Position numbers and translations under genes: made by a program. Positions 5,270 to 7,181 of a stretch of 7,181 nucleotides of DNA are shown piece after piece. Within the stretch, counting starts at the first letter, position 1; every line of letters starts with the position of its first letter. Under the pieces are notes generated by a model. It saw nothing but the letters and a program-made list of their open reading frames with translations. It searched no databases and was not told the origin of the DNA. Origin of the DNA: Bacillota bacterium (lineage in GTDB: Bacteria; Bacillota; Clostridia; Peptostreptococcales; Anaerovoracaceae); contig JAEELK010000112.1 of the NCBI GenBank assembly GCA_016282655.1, forward strand, positions 1 through 7,181, given 5' to 3'.

Positions 5270-6124
5270 TTAAACGTTCAGCAGCACGAGGGCGATCAGG
5301 ATGCAGAGCATGCCGATCATCTGACGCTTTCCAAGCCGCTCATGGAAGAAGAGCGCGCTCAGCGCGAGCACCAGCAATATGACGCCCGTGCTGCACATGG
5401 AATAGACCAGATAAGCCGGCAGGCGTTCCAGCGCGTGCAGCAGGAAGTAGGCAGAGTAGTAGTTCGGGATGCCGAGCAGGATGCCCGCCGCGAGCTCCGG
5501 CAGGAGCACGGGCCTTCCCTTGCGGAAACGCTCCCGCAGCAGCAGGACCGCGGTCAGGACCGTTGAGCAGAGAAAGAGGAAGAAGCAGTACTGCGTCTCT
5601 TCCCCGCCCGGGCCAAAGAATTCATAGACCTTGGCCATGCTGTCCGAAAAGCCGCTGCAGAGCAGCGTCAGCAGAAGGAGTCCGAGCATCGGAGCGTCTG
5701 ATCTTCCGCGGCTTTCATCGGAGCCGCCGTTGATGAAGAAGATGGCGGCGAACACGAAGGGAAGCGCGAGCAGCTGCAGACCGCCGAGCCGTTCTCCGAA
5801 GCAGAAGACGCTCAGGGCGAGCGAGACCAGAAGGCCCAGCTTCGAGAACGCGGAGGTGAGCGAGGCGCCGTTCGCCCGGATGGAGCTCTGCATGCTCACG
5901 AATCCGAAGACGAAAAGGATGCCCGCGCAAAGCCCGCAGAGCAGCGTGGGACGCGCGGCGTGCAGCAGGCTCCCCCGTTCCGGGAGGGTCAGCAGCGCGA
6001 TCGCGACGCAGGTGATATAGTTGCCCAGCAGGATGGCATAGCGGTTCCCCGTCTGCGCGCTGAAGAGCTTCAGGACCAGCGCGACCGAAGCGCTGCTCAG
6101 GATGGCTAGGAGCAGATAGAACAA
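5270..6124 (-). CDS. EamA/DMT-superfamily permease with TTG start
   Basis: This 284-residue protein is almost entirely membrane-embedded, with about ten hydrophobic segments in two similar halves, as in the drug/metabolite transporter superfamily. It opens with MFYLLLAILSSASVALVLKL (1-20). Each half ends in a family-like pattern: GASLTSAFSKLGLLVSLALS followed by FCFGERLGGLQLLA in the first, and VYSMCSTGVILLVLALSALF then FHERLGKRQMIGM in the second. The F-x-GER/F-HER turn before a G-x-x-x-x-G helix is typical of EamA repeats. The start codon is TTG at 6124, set by GGAGG with a 7-base spacer; an in-frame TGA lies 27 bases upstream with no ATG between. It may carry an amino acid or metabolite; the substrate is not readable. 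The downstream hydrolase fusion is probably in the same operon. Confidence 0.87.
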   Translation of the reverse strand: MFYLLLAILSSASVALVLKLFSAQTGNRYAILLGNYITCVAIALLTLPERGSLLHAARPTLLCGLCAGILFVFGFVSMQSSIRANGASLTSAFSKLGLLVSLALSVFCFGERLGGLQLLALPFVFAAIFFINGGSDESRGRSDAPMLGLLLLTLLCSGFSDSMAKVYEFFGPGGEETQYCFFLFLCSTVLTAVLLLRERFRKGRPVLLPELAAGILLGIPNYYSAYFLLHALERLPAYLVYSMCSTGVILLVLALSALFFHERLGKRQMIGMLCILIALVLLNV

Positions 6125-6156
6125 ATCCTGTCCTCCGTAAGATCCGGGATGTGTTC

Positions 6157-6165
6157 AGTGTAGCA
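6157..6165 (-). promoter_or_regulatory. Possible extended -10 promoter for the permease-hydrolase operon
   Basis: The minus strand reads TGCTACACT, an extended -10 with 4 of 6 matches in the hexamer, about 30 bases before the TTG start. No convincing -35 lies 16-18 bases upstream. The operon could equally be read from cca, whose stop is 85 bases before this start. Confidence 0.28.
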
Positions 6166-6209
6166 TAAGATCGCGGCAAAAGATAGTATCGCGCAGGAAG
6201 GGCGCCTGC

Positions 6210-7181
6210 TCAGTGTCCCTTCCTCGCCTCCGCCAGGACCTGTTTGAGCGCCGTCTCCCGCTCGATCCCGGCCAGCCGCAGCTTATGCGCATATTCCAAG
6301 AGCTCCGAGAAGCGCGGGCCGGGCGTGAGCCCCGCCGCCACGAGGTCTGCCCCGCTCACGTGCGGCTTTGCCATGATCTCCTCATACTGCCGCAGCCGTT
6401 CGAACAGGAAATCCGGGTCCCCGGAAAAGGCTTCCTCCCCGCTGAAGACGGGCCGGTCCGCCATCGCGAAATAGACGAGGTCTTTCGGCGCGCAGGCCGC
6501 GTCGAACATGCGGTTCGTGCTCCTGAGCGGCGCCTTCGCGTATGCGGTCACGTTGGGCTTCATGTGCAGAGGCGCCATGTTCAGGACGTATTCCCGCACA
6601 GCCTTCTCGCGGACGATACGGCGCAGGAAGCGTTCGATCAGCGGCAGTCCGGCGCTCTCATGCCCGTAGGCGTGGATGCGTCCGCTCCGCAGCTCCGTGC
6701 ACACGATCTTGCCGAGATCGTGCGTCAGGCAGAAAAGGAGAAACGCGTAGGGATCACGCACCTCGCCGCGCAGAGCAGCGCCGCGGTCCAGCACCTGCAT
6801 CGTATGCGTCCAGACGTCGCCTTCCGGATGATAGTGAGGATCCTGCGGGATGCCGATGCAGTCCGCGAGCTCCGGAAACCAGGTCCGCAGCTGCCCCGTA
6901 TCGCGCAGCACCTCGAAGAACACGGACGGCCGTTCCGCCTTTAACAGGGCTTTTTTCAGCTCCTCCTGCACCCGCTCGGGCGAAAGCGCGGAAAGGTCGA
7001 TGCTCCCGCAGAGCGCCGCGGTCTCCACCGCGAGCCGCAGGCGGAAACGCGCCGCGAACTGCGCGGCGCGCAGCGCGCGAAGCGGGTCCTCTCCGAAATG
7101 CGCCGCGCTGACGTGCCGGAGGATGCCGGCCTCCAGGTCTTTTCTGCCGCCGAAGAGATCGATGATCTCGCCCGTGAGCAG
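6210..7181 (-). CDS. cca: CCA-adding tRNA nucleotidyltransferase / poly(A) polymerase family with HD domain (5' end outside window)
   Basis: The enzyme adds or repairs the 3' CCA end of tRNAs. The visible 323 residues start mid-protein at the right edge, so the catalytic nucleotidyltransferase head (GS and DxD motifs) is not in view. Seen from the edge: IIDLFGGRKDLEAGILRHV (6-24), the class II motif EDPLRALRAAQFAARFRL (31-48), then SPERVQEELKKAL (about 67-79), the helix that follows in this family. A C-terminal HD domain follows, with HPEGDVWTHTMQVLD (His126), CLTHDLGK (His154-Asp155) and YGHESAG (His174), spaced like the HD domain of E. coli-type Cca, which has phosphohydrolase activity. An in-frame GTG at 7028 is not a true start because the conserved DPLR motif lies upstream of it. 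The stop is at 6210; the permease begins 85 bases later. Poly(A) polymerase of the same superfamily is the alternative. Confidence 0.9.
   Translation of the reverse strand: MLTGEIIDLFGGRKDLEAGILRHVSAAHFGEDPLRALRAAQFAARFRLRLAVETAALCGSIDLSALSPERVQEELKKALLKAERPSVFFEVLRDTGQLRTWFPELADCIGIPQDPHYHPEGDVWTHTMQVLDRGAALRGEVRDPYAFLLFCLTHDLGKIVCTELRSGRIHAYGHESAGLPLIERFLRRIVREKAVREYVLNMAPLHMKPNVTAYAKAPLRSTNRMFDAACAPKDLVYFAMADRPVFSGEEAFSGDPDFLFERLRQYEEIMAKPHVSGADLVAAGLTPGPRFSELLEYAHKLRLAGIERETALKQVLAEARKGH

Noticed and set aside
6213..6944. A 243-residue plus-strand open frame opposite cca
   Set aside because: It is the shadow of the cca coding region, is Arg/His-rich and has no family resemblance.
6210..7028. 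A 272-residue protein starting at the GTG at 7028
   Set aside because: The same frame stays open to the window edge and encodes the conserved EDPLRALRAAQFAARF motif upstream, so this is an internal codon of a truncated cca gene.

Overview
The window reads as a GC-rich Firmicutes chromosome, most likely a gut-type Clostridia (Oscillospiraceae/Lachnospiraceae-like). The evidence is the yajC-secD order, sigma-A style promoters in AT-rich islands, strong GGAGG-type ribosome binding sites, a Cys-lipobox lipoprotein and a clostridial-type uridine phosphorylase. This placement is inferred from gene content and not from a database search. I see no mobile element, CRISPR array, rRNA or tRNA. No gene-free stretch exceeds about 200 bases.

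Layout. (1) Bases 1-2511, minus strand, read right to left: azlC and azlD (branched-chain amino acid export, 4-base overlap), then yajC, then secD. secD runs off the left edge. yajC and secD belong to the Sec translocase accessory complex, but a strong intrinsic terminator separates them here and secD appears to have its own promoter. (2) Bases 2512-2705: a divergent intergenic region with two back-to-back promoters, one for azlC and one for the lipoprotein, each followed by a short hairpin near the predicted transcript start. (3) Bases 2706-4209, plus strand: a very acidic lipoprotein of unknown function, then udp (uridine phosphorylase) 28 bases later, probably one operon. (4) A long GC hairpin terminator at 4264-4299 sits between convergent genes. 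(5) Bases 4330-7181, minus strand: a cca-type tRNA nucleotidyltransferase (5' end outside the window), an EamA/DMT-type permease with a TTG start, and a two-domain protein joining a DUF4298-like domain to an isochorismatase-family cysteine hydrolase.

How the genes work together. yajC and secD serve protein export; azlCD exports amino acids. The permease and the hydrolase fusion lie 40 bases apart and may handle a common small molecule, but no substrate can be read from sequence. udp salvages uridine; its link to the lipoprotein is positional only.

Most of the window is ordinary core-genome content. The points most worth a second look are the DUF4298-hydrolase fusion, the recurring promoter-plus-hairpin arrangement, the acidic lipoprotein co-transcribed with udp, and the altered base-recognition loop in Udp.
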